Shown here piece by piece: positions 22,640-33,833 of a stretch of DNA of 64,000 bases. The stretch covers positions 77,449,445-77,513,444 of the forward strand of contig OY744523.1 of the NCBI GenBank assembly GCA_963556195.1. The letters are read 5' to 3'. Every line of letters starts with the position of its first letter. Within the stretch, counting starts at the first letter, position 1. The translations under genes were made by a program, and so were the position numbers. The notes under the pieces are model-generated. The model was not told the DNA's origin. It did no database searches and worked only from the letters and a program-made list of their open reading frames with translations. Source of the DNA: Sepiola atlantica. Taxonomy: Eukaryota > Mollusca > Cephalopoda > Sepiida > Sepiolidae.

Positions 22640-23570
22640 TATATATACAAATATATAAACATATACATATACCTCGCTTTATATAAATAAAGATATTTGT
22701 ATGTTCATATGTGTAGAATCATATTTGGTTTAATGAAAGATTCAAGACCTAACAGTGCTTCAAATTATGTCAGTGTATTTGTGTAGCAGTATTGAATATG
22801 CGTTTGCACACAGACATGCATAATTTTATCTATCAATCAATATTAATAATAATGATACTACAAATGATAAAGTGTATACTACATAGGCTTGGATATAAAT
22901 GTATCGGAAAACTTAACAGTTCACATTAATTATGACAAAGTCTCAAGTAGGTATAACCGGACAACCTTTTAATCAGTTAGAAAAAGAGTAGTAAGTCTTT
23001 AAAATACAAATCACTCAGTGTTGGTGGAAAAGTTAAATAAGCTGTTCAATATTAATTAGGAAATATATTCAAATATTGCAGACACAATGAAAACTTTGAT
23101 TCTTTGCATTCTTCTTCTTCAGGTATCATGTCTATTTGCAGGCATCGATGGTCATGGCTCTCCATTCTTATTTGAATATTTTGTTTCACCATGATGTTCT
23201 TTGCAAAGAGGTTACCTATAGCGGGTTGCAATAACCTTCTATAGGGACAGTGCTCTTACAGAGCAAGAAGTCTTAGCCATTGTACAAAAATCAGTATCAT
23301 CTGCCTAATACAAAACGAAGGGTTGACCAGTTTCTAAAATCCATTAGGTTGCTCAACCCTTCATCCATCACCTGCCTGCCATGACTTCACGTACCCTGAT
23401 GGGGGGGGGGGGCTAAATGGGTGCTCAACCTTGATCAAGTGTCTTCAGCAGGCTAGCGGAGGGAAGAAGGCGCCTTACTGCTCCTGTTGGTGGAAATGTT
23501 TCCACCCTACTACCCATTACATTACATTATTTACATTACTGATTATAATAAGCAAAGTTTCTTTGCAACA
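22640..23570. other. Noncoding DNA with low-copy repeat-like GC islands
   Basis: At 23200-23520 a GC-richer region (poly-G near 23401-23412, then 'aatgggtgctcaaccttgat' and 'ggtggaaatgtttccaccct') looks like a decayed repeat. No promoter boxes or coding frame were recognised. Confidence 0.4.
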
Positions 23571-23574
23571 TGGG

Positions 23575-23935
23575 AGGAAATGATAAGGATGGACTTGAGA
23601 GAAAGGGAAATAAATAAAGACCTGGCCAGAAAAGGTTAGTTTGAAAGTTAATTTCTAAAAGCCGTCACACACATGCCAGTATTGTAGCCTTAATAGGCTG
23701 AAAAGAAATAAGACAACAAGGAGGTAGAATTAACAAGAGTATTTATTTACAGAAAGTACAAAAGTAATGGGTTGCCAGAGACTGCTTCTGGATTGGACAT
23801 AGCGATTTTCTGTTCCAACCACTATACATAGTTTTGGGAAGAGTCCATGTAGTGATACGATAGGGTAGATCACTATAACTGTCAGCATGTAAAGCGGACA
23901 TTAAACCGAATATTATAAATATGATGCTGACTGAT
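23575..23935 (+). repeat. RTE-type LINE 3' end, split by an insertion
   Basis: 23575-23678 matches 36455-36560 ('catgggaggaaatgataagg', 'ataaagacctggccag', 'aaaagccgtcacacacatgc'). The continuation of that repeat, 'cagcatgtaa...ggac.ttaa..cgaatattata', only resumes at about 23881. The 200 bp between are unrelated and interpreted as an insertion. Confidence 0.7.
23679..23880. mobile_element. About 200-bp insertion inside the RTE tail
   Basis: Flanked by GCCAG (23672-23676) and GTCAG (23881-23885), a possible short imperfect target duplication. Content includes 'attaacaagagtatttattt' and 'gttgccagagactgcttctg'. No terminal inverted repeat or tRNA boxes were recognised. Confidence 0.45.
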
Positions 23936-24060
23936 GAGCAAAATCTTTTTGAAACATAAACAATCCCCTTTTTATTATTGATAAGATGATATTCTATCTG
24001 GATTTTTAAGAATATATCTTTCAATAAAATGTTGCTGATTAAAATGCTCCATTTAAACTA

Positions 24061-24298
24061 AGAGAGTAGAAAGTAGACCTTGGGTTTACTTTCGGCAGCC
24101 TCGTAACTTATTTTTACCTTTAGTCCTCACATTCCATGAGCGATGTTTCTGACAAAGGGGGAAGAATTGCTTTTTACTTGGTCGAAATCTATTCATCTAA
24201 CACTTATCGTTTGCTAGTTTTTTGACCTCGAAGTAGTTTTTTTTAGCTCCTTACGTCAAGTGGCTTCATGCCTTGTCTGGAGCGACTTTCATAAAAAA
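24061..24298 (+). repeat. LINE-tailed SINE-like element, copy 1
   Basis: Same 250-bp sequence as 61906-62155: 'agggtagaaagt', 'tttcggcagcctc', 'tttagtcctcaca..ccatga', 'tgtttctgacaaaggg', then a 3' tail 'caagtggcttcatgccttgt', 'ctggagcga' and an A-run. The last 60 bp match the 3' end of the Jockey-type LINE at 59.3-61.4 kb, the rest does not. Confidence 0.75.
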
Positions 24299-24299
24299 A

Positions 24300-25525
24300 T
24301 TTTTAAAAACAAAACAAAACACTAATTAATCTGACAACAAATACGTAAACACTACTTCATTCACAAGAAATCATGATAATGATCTACAACAATCAAAAGT
24401 AAACAAAAATTTACTTTTTTAAAAACTTATATAACACTAGACAATTCTTCCTTCATTTTTTGCCTCACGATAAAATATACATTTATCTTTAGATATAAAG
24501 TAGATTGTTTTTCCCCTGTACCTTTGATGACAGTAAGAATATAACCACATGCATCATAGGCTACTAAATTCACCACTCTATTCAGCTTATTCACTCGTGC
24601 ATGTGTCAAGAAATTTATGATTATTTCAACCATCTAACAATAAATATTGCTTTCAGACCGCCATCACAGACTCTCACAAAAACATACTCAATTCAGATGG
24701 TAACAAGCAGTTTTCTCTCTAACATTTTACTACTCCCACCTTCCCACCTAGCGCCGGTAAATAAATTACATCGAATAATTTATACAATGATCACCGTAAT
24801 TGTTTCATTTCATTCTTCTAACAATTTCATACAGAATATACCGGAATCGTAAATCAAATAACAAACCCTCCCTAATATTCCTTGCTAATTCCAGAATATC
24901 AGATTACATATGATTATTTATTGTCCTTCGTTACTTGCAACTATTAACAATACACTTCAACTCATTCCAAAATATAAGAATTGAATAAACGAACGGATGC
25001 ATTTCTACTGTACATTGATTCAAAATGTCGTCACGTACCTATCAATCTGATCGAGTAAATCCATTTCAGTTACGAATCTTCCATTGTCACATATATAATT
25101 TCTTCTTCACCTCATATATTTTTGCCATAATACTTAGGCATTATACTTTTAAGGCTTCTAACTCACTTTAAAACAAAACACAGTGTAAAACGAACATCCA
25201 ATTGCTCATAGATATCTTATGGGAGTCCATAATATCTTTTTTAAACGACACTGCCAGTAATAATTCACACACAACACAGGTAAACTTTTCCGATTTTGAC
25301 AATCCATATTTATCAAACATTATTCAAACAATCGTAAACCCTCAGAATTTATTTTCTTCCAAAAAATATTATCATTATTACTTTTCTTTCCTATGCTTCT
25401 CTTCCTTTACAATTATCGAAAACAATGCTATTTTGTGGAATTTTAATTCTACTTGATACGTCTTCCACTGAGTATATAATTTCTTTTTTTTTCTTTTCTT
25501 TTCTTTTCATTTAAACTTTTACCAT
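24300..25525. other. Noncoding DNA
   Basis: AT-rich with no recognised elements. The ORFs at 24427-24633 (-), 24601-24852 (+) and 25202-25456 (+) lack motifs. Confidence 0.5.
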
Positions 25526-25529
25526 ATAT

Positions 25530-26945
25530 AAACATCTGCTCTCTACGTATGGGAACCCCTATCTCTTTCTTTATTTATTTATTTACTTATTACAATAAGA
25601 AACGGTTAATTTAATTCGGTTTATTTTTATTTATTCATTTCTATTTTTCAAAATATACTTTATCTTAAATTGTAGTATCTATTACTTAATCTCTTCTCTT
25701 CTCGGTCAGTGAAAGAGAAATCTTTCTAGACTGTGGCAATTTCTTCGTCTACATTACTATTTGTCTACTTTACAATTCATTTCTTTATGGTTCATTTTTA
25801 TTTTTTACTAAGTGTTACGATATTATACCAAGGCGATCCATAATACAGGCCTAGCAAACATGCGACTGGGGTCCACAACTGGGGACGGATATGTAAAGAC
25901 CTAAATTACTACTAAATAATAATTACTGAGAAAAGTTTTAGTAAGAAATTTCTTAGTAATGTCCAGTAATTAGCAGTTATACATATTATTAGGAAGCAGC
26001 TTACAATAGTTGATTTATTTCCATCAAATCAAATGTAAAAAGTACAAAAATATAAAAGGACTATTTTTACAAAAATCACTTTATTCACCATGAATTAGAC
26101 ACATTTTTGATATTTCAAAAATCATGAGTCAATTTGTTGATATTGACTACTTGATTACAGAAAAGATAATGAAATAATACAATCAGATAGCAAATTCAAC
26201 ATTTTACAAAATCAAATACTTTATGAACAAAATAATGTTCAGAGAAACAATTTTGATAAGTTTTACAAAATGTATTGTTTGTCTTCACATGTCCGCCCCC
26301 AGTTGTGGACCCCAGTCGCATGTTTGTCACGCCTGTATTATGGATCGCCTTGTACTATACTTATTCTTTTCACTCCTCGGTTAGTGAAGAAGAAATCCTT
26401 CTAGACTGTGGCAATTTTAATTTTTTCACCCAGGAGATAGATTTGGTACAACCCACTATCTCTCTTTATTTCTTTATTTACTTACTACACAAAACGGTTA
26501 ATTAAATACGGTTTATTTTTACTTTATCATTTTTACGTTTCAAAATATACTTCAAATTACAGTGTAGTATTTGTTACTTAATATACAAATCTTTTTAAAC
26601 TGCAGCAATTTTTGTTTTTAATTAATTTTTCTCTATTTAACTATTTGTCGATTGTACAATAAATTTCTTTCTAATTTATTTTTATTTTTTACTAAGTGTT
26701 ATGATAGTATACTTACTCTTTTTTATCCTCTGATAGTGAAGAAGAAATCCTTCTAGACTACAGGAGATGGATTTGGGACCCCTCCCCCCAACTTCTATCT
26801 ATCTTTATTTAGTTACTACAATAAACATAAAGGTTAATTTACTTAATCGCTTCTCTTCTCGGTCAGTGAAAGAGAAATCTTTCTAGACTGCGGCAATTTT
26901 TATTTTTTGATTACTTTTCAGAGATGGATTTTCAACACATTAAAA
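25530..26945 (+). repeat. Tandem repeat of about 350 bp built on U2-headed SINE pieces
   Basis: Three successive units share 'ctcggtcagtgaa.gagaaa', 'ctagactg.ggcaattttt', 'tatttacttactaca', 'aacggttaattta', 'gtgtagtat.tgttacttaa' and 'tttttactaagtgtta'. Unit boundaries fall near 25828/26353, 26705 and about 26940, with one full period of 352 bp. U2-like GTGTAGTAT words lie at about 25671 and 26561. The first boundary is occupied by a MITE-like insertion. Confidence 0.75.
25829..26352. mobile_element. MITE-like DNA transposon (524 bp) with 72-bp TIRs
   Basis: Left TIR 25829-25900 (starts CAAGGCGATCCATAATACAG) and right TIR 26281-26352 (ends CTGTATTATGGATCGCCTTG) are near-perfect inverted copies. 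Flanks TATTATAC (25821-25828) and TACTATAC (26353-26360) form an 8-bp duplication with one mismatch. The interior is AT-rich without an ORF. An 8-bp target duplication is characteristic of hAT-type (also P-type) transposons. The superfamily is therefore an inference. Confidence 0.88.
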
Positions 26946-26979
26946 ACCACCATTGCTTATTAATTTTGGTAAATTCAAT

Positions 26980-27065
26980 CTCCAACCCAAATTGGGCACT
27001 CAGGATTGGAATAAAAATTGCCTCAATCCAGAATCTTTTCTCTTCACTGACCTTCACGCACATTT
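26980..27065 (-). repeat. Inverted fragment of the U2-headed SINE body
   Basis: The reverse complement reads 'gtcagtgaagagaaaagatt', 'ctggattgaggcaattttta' and 'ttccaatcctgagtgccca', the same order as the SINE body at 53330-53410. It lies directly beside a plus-strand partial copy ending about 26950. Confidence 0.65.
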
Positions 27066-27282
27066 TTGAATCACATTTACTAATTTGGGGGGAAGTGGTT
27101 TTTACTTTTACTTACAATCGTAGGAGGGGTGCAGTCACACAAAACATAGAAAAATCTATTTTGTTGGTTTCAAAACATGGATAAATCCCATTTTACTCAC
27201 CTAAAGTAATTTCAGGGTCCTTTTCAACTTCTTTTTAAAGAATTAATACTCTAATACTTATATACTTCTCCCTCGCAACGCC

Positions 27283-27395
27283 GGGGCACGGGTCTTACTG
27301 GTTTATCATAATTTATACATCCTTATAATTTGATATTATTCATATAAAATTATAAGGATGCATAAATTATGATAAACTAGTAGGACCCGTGCCCC
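27283..27395. repeat. Foldback element (49-bp arms)
   Basis: Arms 27283-27331 and 27347-27395 pair with about three mismatches around a 15-nt loop. The outer end is GGGGCACGGGTC. The flanking CTCGCAACGCC before the left arm is reminiscent of GC-rich termini of some Helitron-like elements, but no CTRR end could be fixed. Confidence 0.85.
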
Positions 27396-27570
27396 AAATG
27401 TAAATCTGGTAACAAGTTTGTTTGTTCAAAACATTCTAACAAAAAAGAAAAAGGGTTGCCAGACAATGCGGTTTCACAAGGATCCAAGGTAATTTATATT
27501 TCGTTTTTTTTTTAATTCCACTAATCGTTAAGCAAGATTCTTTAGTAAAATATCAGTATCCTAAAAAAAA

Positions 27571-28025
27571 AATGGATCACTTATACTTGAGGTACTTCAG
27601 AATTAGGAACGACCAAAAGGAAACATTTTGCCTTGACACCGATTTCCTTTTAATTATGAATAAAATGATGCTCACATTTGCCCCTGTAGATGTTATACGC
27701 ACATTTTTAATTCAAAAAAAGTTTATTTACAAAACGAAAACCAAAAAGTTACAAAGATTTTTAAAACAAAATGTATGAACATTGAATTATAAACAAAATA
27801 TTGTTTAATAAAAAGTTTGTAACATTTTTTTCGTTTTGTGAATGAACCTTTTTTAATTAAAAATGTGTGTATAACATCTTCAAAGGTAAATTAATCCAGT
27901 CAAATGAGCCTCAATTTTGGTAAAAGGTCAAACTAATTGCAACACCATGTTTTTTTGCACAATGCATTTCTATGAAGTCTCTATTTTAACATAATAAAAG
28001 TCTAGAAAAATCTACCGATGCGAAA
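27571..28025 (+). repeat. Dispersed repeat Rc, left copy
   Basis: Starts 'cttatacttgaggt' and ends 'aaatctaccgatgcgaaata'. It matches the reverse complement of 33405-33648 but is longer because it carries a 220-bp palindromic segment in its middle. The ORF at 27572-27778 is a by-product. Confidence 0.75.
27676..27893. mobile_element. Palindromic MITE-like segment within repeat Rc
   Basis: Left arm from about 27676 ('cccctgtagatgttatacgc', 'acatttttaattcaaaaaaa', 'acaaaacgaaa') is mirrored by the right arm ending about 27893 ('ttcgttttgtgaatgaacct', 'aaaatgtgtgtataacatct'). Arms are about 80 bp with several mismatches. Absent as such from the right-hand Rc copy. Confidence 0.65.
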
Positions 28026-28029
28026 TATG

Positions 28030-28950
28030 CAAATTTGGCATTTTTTATCAACAGGTGTCCTGTATTTTTTGGTGAATGTGATGTATGCTATTAATCACAC
28101 CACGGCATCATTTGAAATTTATAAGTAAAAATTAGGATATGAAATGATGTATATAGAATGTTTCTTTAATCTCACAGCAAAAGTTAACCTATATAAAATG
28201 TATTTTAGGGTAAATCTTAAGTTTAGAGACAATCTTTTTCGTTAAAATACACCGTTTTATTGTATGCATTCAAAGAATATTCTACCATTATCAAATTATT
28301 GGGATATTTCATGGAATTATTTTATATAATTCTACGTCATTATGTTTCAATTTAAAAGAAAAAATTAATATATTATAAATTACCCCCCCCCCCCCTCACA
28401 CACACACACAGGGAGGTCATGTTTTAATCATTGTTTATTTATTTGTTTGTTAGTTTATTTGTCCGTTTGTTTTCAGCTTTATGCAAAAGATAATCACCAG
28501 ATTTCAATGCCTTTTTTCTAAAGTTGTATTTTGACCCAGGGAAGCCCCATAATAAATTCTGAATCTGATCCAGTTTAGTATCTGAATGCATATTTTGGGG
28601 GGAATCTGGAAAATCCCTATTTTTCATCATTATCAAAGTTTTTTAAAAAATCACGTCTCAGTCAATTTCTTGTCTATTCTTTTGAAATTTAAAATATGGG
28701 TAGCAGATAGTATTACATATCATCAGATCAAATTTCACCTATATTCAAGATTTGGCAGCGTTTTTAATTTTAACATAAAACATCCCATTTAACAACTTCA
28801 TATGAATCTCCATCAATCTGGCATTTCTCAATCAATCTGTGTAAACTTTCCTGTTTATATAGTGTCTTAATTTCAAAAACATTACCAAGTTTCACCTGCA
28901 TAGTAGGGTAACACAATAAACCTTGGTGGAGGGTTGTGCTCTCCGAGTGA
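28030..28950. other. Noncoding DNA
   Basis: Poly-C followed by a short CA run near 28382-28411. No gene recognised. Confidence 0.5.
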
Positions 28951-28955
28951 TTTTG

Positions 28956-31900
28956 TTATTCAATTATTTTGCAATCATCTAACTCAGGCACTGACAAATT
29001 AGCACAAGCTGTACCACAACACTCTCCCACTGTATGTTGAACAATTAAGTCTATACTTTTTACATGTACACCATACTGTATTGCAATATTTTTGAAGTTG
29101 CACCGGATCAAGTTAAGAAGACTTTTTGGTGCTGGTAGCATATCAGTCATTTCTGGTATGATGACACCATTGGTTACCTGTCACCACCAATTGATATAAT
29201 TGAGAGAGAACGAGTTACTAACCATATCTGTATTTATTAGTATAATGCATAGAATAGAATTTTGCAGCAGCTGTTGTTGGAGGTAAGATATTTAATCCAC
29301 TGTGATTATGTTTTTATGTATCTTTTTGGAAAACCAATGATAGCGCAATTTGTTGACTTCCCTTCTGGCATTTTTCAGATGCAATAATGCTTTCTTTTGA
29401 TACCTCACACTGATAGAATATCCCATCACAATGCTGTAAGTCTTATTTTAATTTTAATAGCAACTGCTTTGCTTTCTTTGGATAAGCATGAAGTTGTGTC
29501 ACATCCAAGTAAGGCATGAAGAAATGTTAAATGTAAGAATATGCTGGGGCCAAGGTCAGATTTCGAACAATGTATATTTAACAGCAGTTTCATTAATAAG
29601 ACAGCATCAACATTGGCGTAGATACACCGACACCTTGCTCGTTCCAAACATTTAGAAAGCATCTGGATAAGTCTATGTTTATTAGATTTATTTGCCAAGA
29701 AAATGTATTTTTGTTGCTAGAATCATAGTTAATTCAGTGTACAGATACAGTATTTACTCCTTTCCCCAAATAAATTATGTCTTTTACTGATGTTTGTACA
29801 CTGTAAAGATCAAATATAATAACGCATTTGTTATATTTGGGCAGTATGTATTTAATATAAACATAATATATTTATTTAAATGTAAGAACATGATGCGAAA
29901 TGATCTGATGCAGTAATGCCCCTCCATCTAAGTGTCTACCAGTGGGAAGTTTGCATTCTTTACATCGAAACTTGTTCCATAGGGCAATTCCTAGAATTGC
30001 TTTACTTGCAGATCTGAGAGAAGCAATGCAATCAAACATAGATGTTTTTTAATGACAGAGTTCATATTAAAAGAGGTCATGTATATTAAAGTTTTCTTTT
30101 GTTACAACTAATGTTAGGCGTTGAAACAATGTTTGCAGATTAATAAGCACTACTTATTTGTCTATAATTACATTTGTTTTTGATTCAAGAGTAAGTGCCT
30201 TTTTTCTTTTCACTTGAATGAATCGTTAGATAATACATTGCCTTCCATGGATTAAAGAATCTACTAGCCAACATTTTCTGTTTGATCTAAATTTACTGGA
30301 TTCTCTACAACAATACCTGAGATAATGATGTGCAGTGACTTGTCAGATTTACTGAAGGAATTTCTGGCTTTCAAAAAGCTGATATGATTTTTTAATCCGT
30401 ACAGTCTCTTTTTTGTCGGGTGTTAGTTACGTCTTTGTGCTGTTTACTAATTGTATAATTGGCACCAGTAAATTGTGTCATAACTTGATTTAGTTCAGAA
30501 CAAACCGGGCAGATTTAATCCACATGATTTGCTGCTTTTCTATCTGTTGTAAGTCTGCCAGTGGAGTTGATACTTCGCATAAACAATAAGATCAGTGGAA
30601 AGTCCTACCCAGTATCACTATAGCAAACGATACGTAAACTATTTTTAAAAGCAGAATACAAATCAGGATTGTCTCTTGGTAAGGTAACCATTTGTTGAAG
30701 ATATAAATATATTGTCTTAGTATACAAATTGTGACCTGCAGTAACAAAGAATGGTAGCATGTCATACAATGAAGCAAGATGGAGACTCCAATTTACTCTT
30801 CTTTCAACCCAGAGAAAATGCTTCCAAATGTCTAGCATTTTCAAATATTGCAACCACAAGCAGCAAGTACGATTAGTCAACTTTTCTGTTTTTCTGTTAC
30901 AGCTCTTCATGGATAGTCAGAGCTGCTATCATAGATTCTTCATCTACCATCGTATCTGAATTAGCAATGAGTTTTGCAAATAGTTTTTAGCGGACATTAT
31001 TTAACTTTCTGCTAAATTAGTACCTCTCACTTAAATTATATTAGATTTCTCTGTTCATGTGTGATTCATTTCTTCACTTTGGATTTCAGTGTCAGGTATA
31101 GAAGTATGTGGTACAGTGAGTTCCAATGTGTCTGCAAGAAGTAATATATTAAGTGCACCATCTATTAAGAAATGGCCTCTTCATGCTTTAGCAAAGGCAT
31201 TTGACACTGAGTTGTGGCCATATATCTCTTCCAGAACTTCTAACAATCCTGCCTTTTCCATTAGATTGCCTATACACCCAAGAAAACTCATTTCCATGTG
31301 TAATCCTCCAATTCTCAGCACTATAGATTTCAGACGGCTACTTAATGGCTTATTAACTACAATAGTTTGAGCCTTTCAATACAGTTGATGGTCAAATGTG
31401 ATAACACGAGTTGTGTTATAATTTTACTTGTTCAACCAGGAATATCAATGTAGAATAAATACATGACATATTTGATGGATTTACGTCAATGAAAGGCAAA
31501 ATCACAACAGTTGCCCTTCCCAGATGATTTCCTTTGTATACCATTTGCATGAATTCTGACAACCCTGGACATGCCCATTGGATAAACTGGGAAACTCTCC
31601 ACAGAATATAAAGTAAATATGGGGATTTAGGAAATGATCTCAAGACTTAAGATGGGTAAGTTTACCAAAATGATATAGATTATCTTTGTGAAAATGGTAA
31701 TGAATTGTTACTTGTCCATGCCTAAGGATCTCCTTAGTCGTTACTTCAGGCTGGGAAATCACATGCGTGACAAATTTACCTGGTGTTAACATGGCAACAA
31801 TACCCATCCGATGAAAGGTGTCATATCCATCAAAGGTTTGTATATTGTGGTCAATAGTGTCTGCTGCATATAGCATTAACTGAACTTCTGCAACAGTGAC

Positions 31901-32445
31901 ATAACAGTTACAGAAGCATTTCGTTCAAATGTTTGGACTTCATCATATGAGCTGTAATTAATCTATCAACAACCTAGAATCAAAATGGTGATGCATTTTT
32001 ATGACTAACCATAATTGTACAAGAGCAATCACCATACTTGATCGAATAGCTTAAATGATAGCATGTTCCAGGGATGCCTGCCTTTTTGTATTTTTCCTGT
32101 TGCAATAATCTGCATAAATTCAGCAACACTATCAAGGGGAAATGCCAAGGTTTTTACTAAAGTAAGTTTATCTGTGGATGGATAATTTGAGTTTGGAATC
32201 ATATATTTATTTCATTGTTTTCCTGTCCTAAAGTTGGTACTGCATCGTTGGCAACAGACTGCATCACTGCCATGTAAATTATTTGCAGAAGATAATATTT
32301 CTGATACTGTATCACTCCACTCATCATTCCGGAATTTACATATTTTGTCTATAGTGTTATCAAATGTTAATCTTTTCTGACTTCTTGGCTTTTCTTGGTA
32401 TTTGATTGATGTACCACAAAAAAAAACAGTTATTCTTGAAATCAA
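28956..32445 (-). pseudogene. Decayed copy of a large repeated metazoan gene family of unknown function
   Basis: Read from 32445 down on the minus strand, pieces in three frames follow the order I know from a large family of uncharacterised mollusc/cnidarian proteins: DNTIDKI..FRNDEW, C..CSTNFRTGKQ (32365-32215); AADTIDHNIQTFDG...FHRMGI (31876-31790); GLSEFMQMV, FIDVNPSNMSCIYSTL (31643-31420); LRIGGLHMEMSFLGCIGNLM (about 31320-31260); RTCCLWLQYLKMLD...DMLPFFVTAGHNLYTK (30860-30715); QHKDVTNTRQKRD (about 30435-30395); LFQRLTLVV...YELCH (about 30140-30060); LHALLGCDTTS (29530-29480); IRCNF...GECCGTACAN (29115-29000). GCDTTS after a hydrophobic VLLMKLLL stretch is suggestive of a PIN/XPG-like nuclease fold, and the C-terminus of a CXC-type Cys-rich domain (both inference). 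Many stops and frameshifts and no introns indicate a dead retroposed or transposon-borne copy. Confidence 0.75.
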
Positions 32446-32895
32446 AAGGTTTTGTTCGAGATTGTAACCTACAATTAAATTTTAATACATTGACCCATTC
32501 CATGGTTTTATCTGCTTTTATAATCCTAGGTTTACACTATCATTTTCTATAGCTCTTATGTACACATTGACCTGCACATATACGAATACTACTTGCATAT
32601 TCCCCACATGCTGTGTTGATGCTATCACTTCATTTTTGGGTAATTGTCACTGTATCCCTAAGATTGCTACTCATAATACCTTCTTTACAAAGTATGCACA
32701 TGTATCTAATACTTGCATTAGACATTATTCAATGTGTAACAAAAAAAGAAATTGACAGTAAAAACCAGCAGTGTAACAAATTTTTTTCAGTTAGTAATTC
32801 TAAACTTCCAACCTATGATATATATTCTAAGGAATTCTTTAAACCTCGATCAATATGTTTTAGTACTAACCTCTTCATGTTGTTTTAAATAAGTT

Positions 32896-32909
32896 GTTAT
32901 GCATAATAA

Positions 32910-32995
<86 letters not shown>

Positions 32996-33156
32996 AATCC
33001 AACAAAAGATATAAGAGTCAACTAATATATTATAATTAGTGAAACATCCGGATGAAAACTGAAGCTCAATATACTGGATAGAGCATTAATATCATGATAT
33101 AACATGAAATAATAAAATAAGGTGCCAATCAAATTTTATTAGAATTCAAAGTTCAA
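32896..33156. repeat. Long direct repeat Rd, copy 1
   Basis: Begins GTTATGCATAATAACTAATA, runs through an (AT)n of about 80 bp, then 'aaagtaatccaacaaaagat', 'gtgaaacatccggatgaaaa', 'ggtgccaatcaaatttta', ending 'attcaaagttcaa'. Nearly identical to 37318-37567 apart from AT-length and a few substitutions. Confidence 0.9.
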
Positions 33157-33404
33157 ACATCGTAAAAATATTTTGGTGCCTGGAAAGACAATATGGCCGC
33201 CAGCGATTAAAACATTGAATTAAAGTTCGATTCTCAAAACATTAAAAAGTAAATTAGAACTTTATTTCAGGACAAGAAATACATTTAAGACCAGCAATCA
33301 ATTTTATTTAAAAGTTTAGAAATAAAGACAAAATGAAAACGAGGTTGTTTACATTTTTTGTCATAAACACACGCTATTTTTTTCAGATCGATAATTATAA
33401 AAAT

Positions 33405-33650
33405 TCCTATTTCGCATCGGTAGATTTTTCTAAACTTTTAATATGTTCATATAGACACCTCATAGAAATGCACTGTGCAAAAAAAACCTTGTGTTGCAAT
33501 TTGTTTGACCTTTTTCACTGATTTGACTGGACTAAATGCATGTATTGTTTTGTTTATAATTCAACCGGAAGTAAAAAAGAAATCGGTATCAAGCAATGCA
33601 AAATGTTTCCTGTTGGTCCTACACCTCAAGTATAATTGATTCAACAAAAT
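33405..33650 (-). repeat. Dispersed repeat Rc, right copy (inverted)
   Basis: The reverse complement matches 27571-28025 (CTACCGATGCGAAATA end, 'ggtcaaac.aattgcaacac', 'aggaaacattttgc', 'tatacttgaggt'), lacking most of the palindromic insert. With the left copy it brackets the decayed gene at 28.96-32.45 kb. Confidence 0.75.
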
Positions 33651-33659
33651 GAACACTTT

Positions 33660-33778
33660 CCTGTAATACAATATAATTTTTTTTTACTTCGGTGGATCAA
33701 TTATTAGAGCACCAAACGGCAACCACTATTTTTAACCACGGTGATGAGTCTGAAAAAGAAAAAACAACTGTCTGTGTA

Positions 33779-33833
<55 letters not shown>

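Noticed and set aside
23925..23965. ACTGATGAGC...GAAACAT in the RTE tail
   Set aside because: Stem II pairs poorly and there is no UH cleavage site or closing stem I.
31089..31370. 93-residue plus-strand ORF
   Set aside because: The opposite strand in this place matches the decayed large gene family (GGLHMEMSFLGCIG), so the plus ORF is a shadow.
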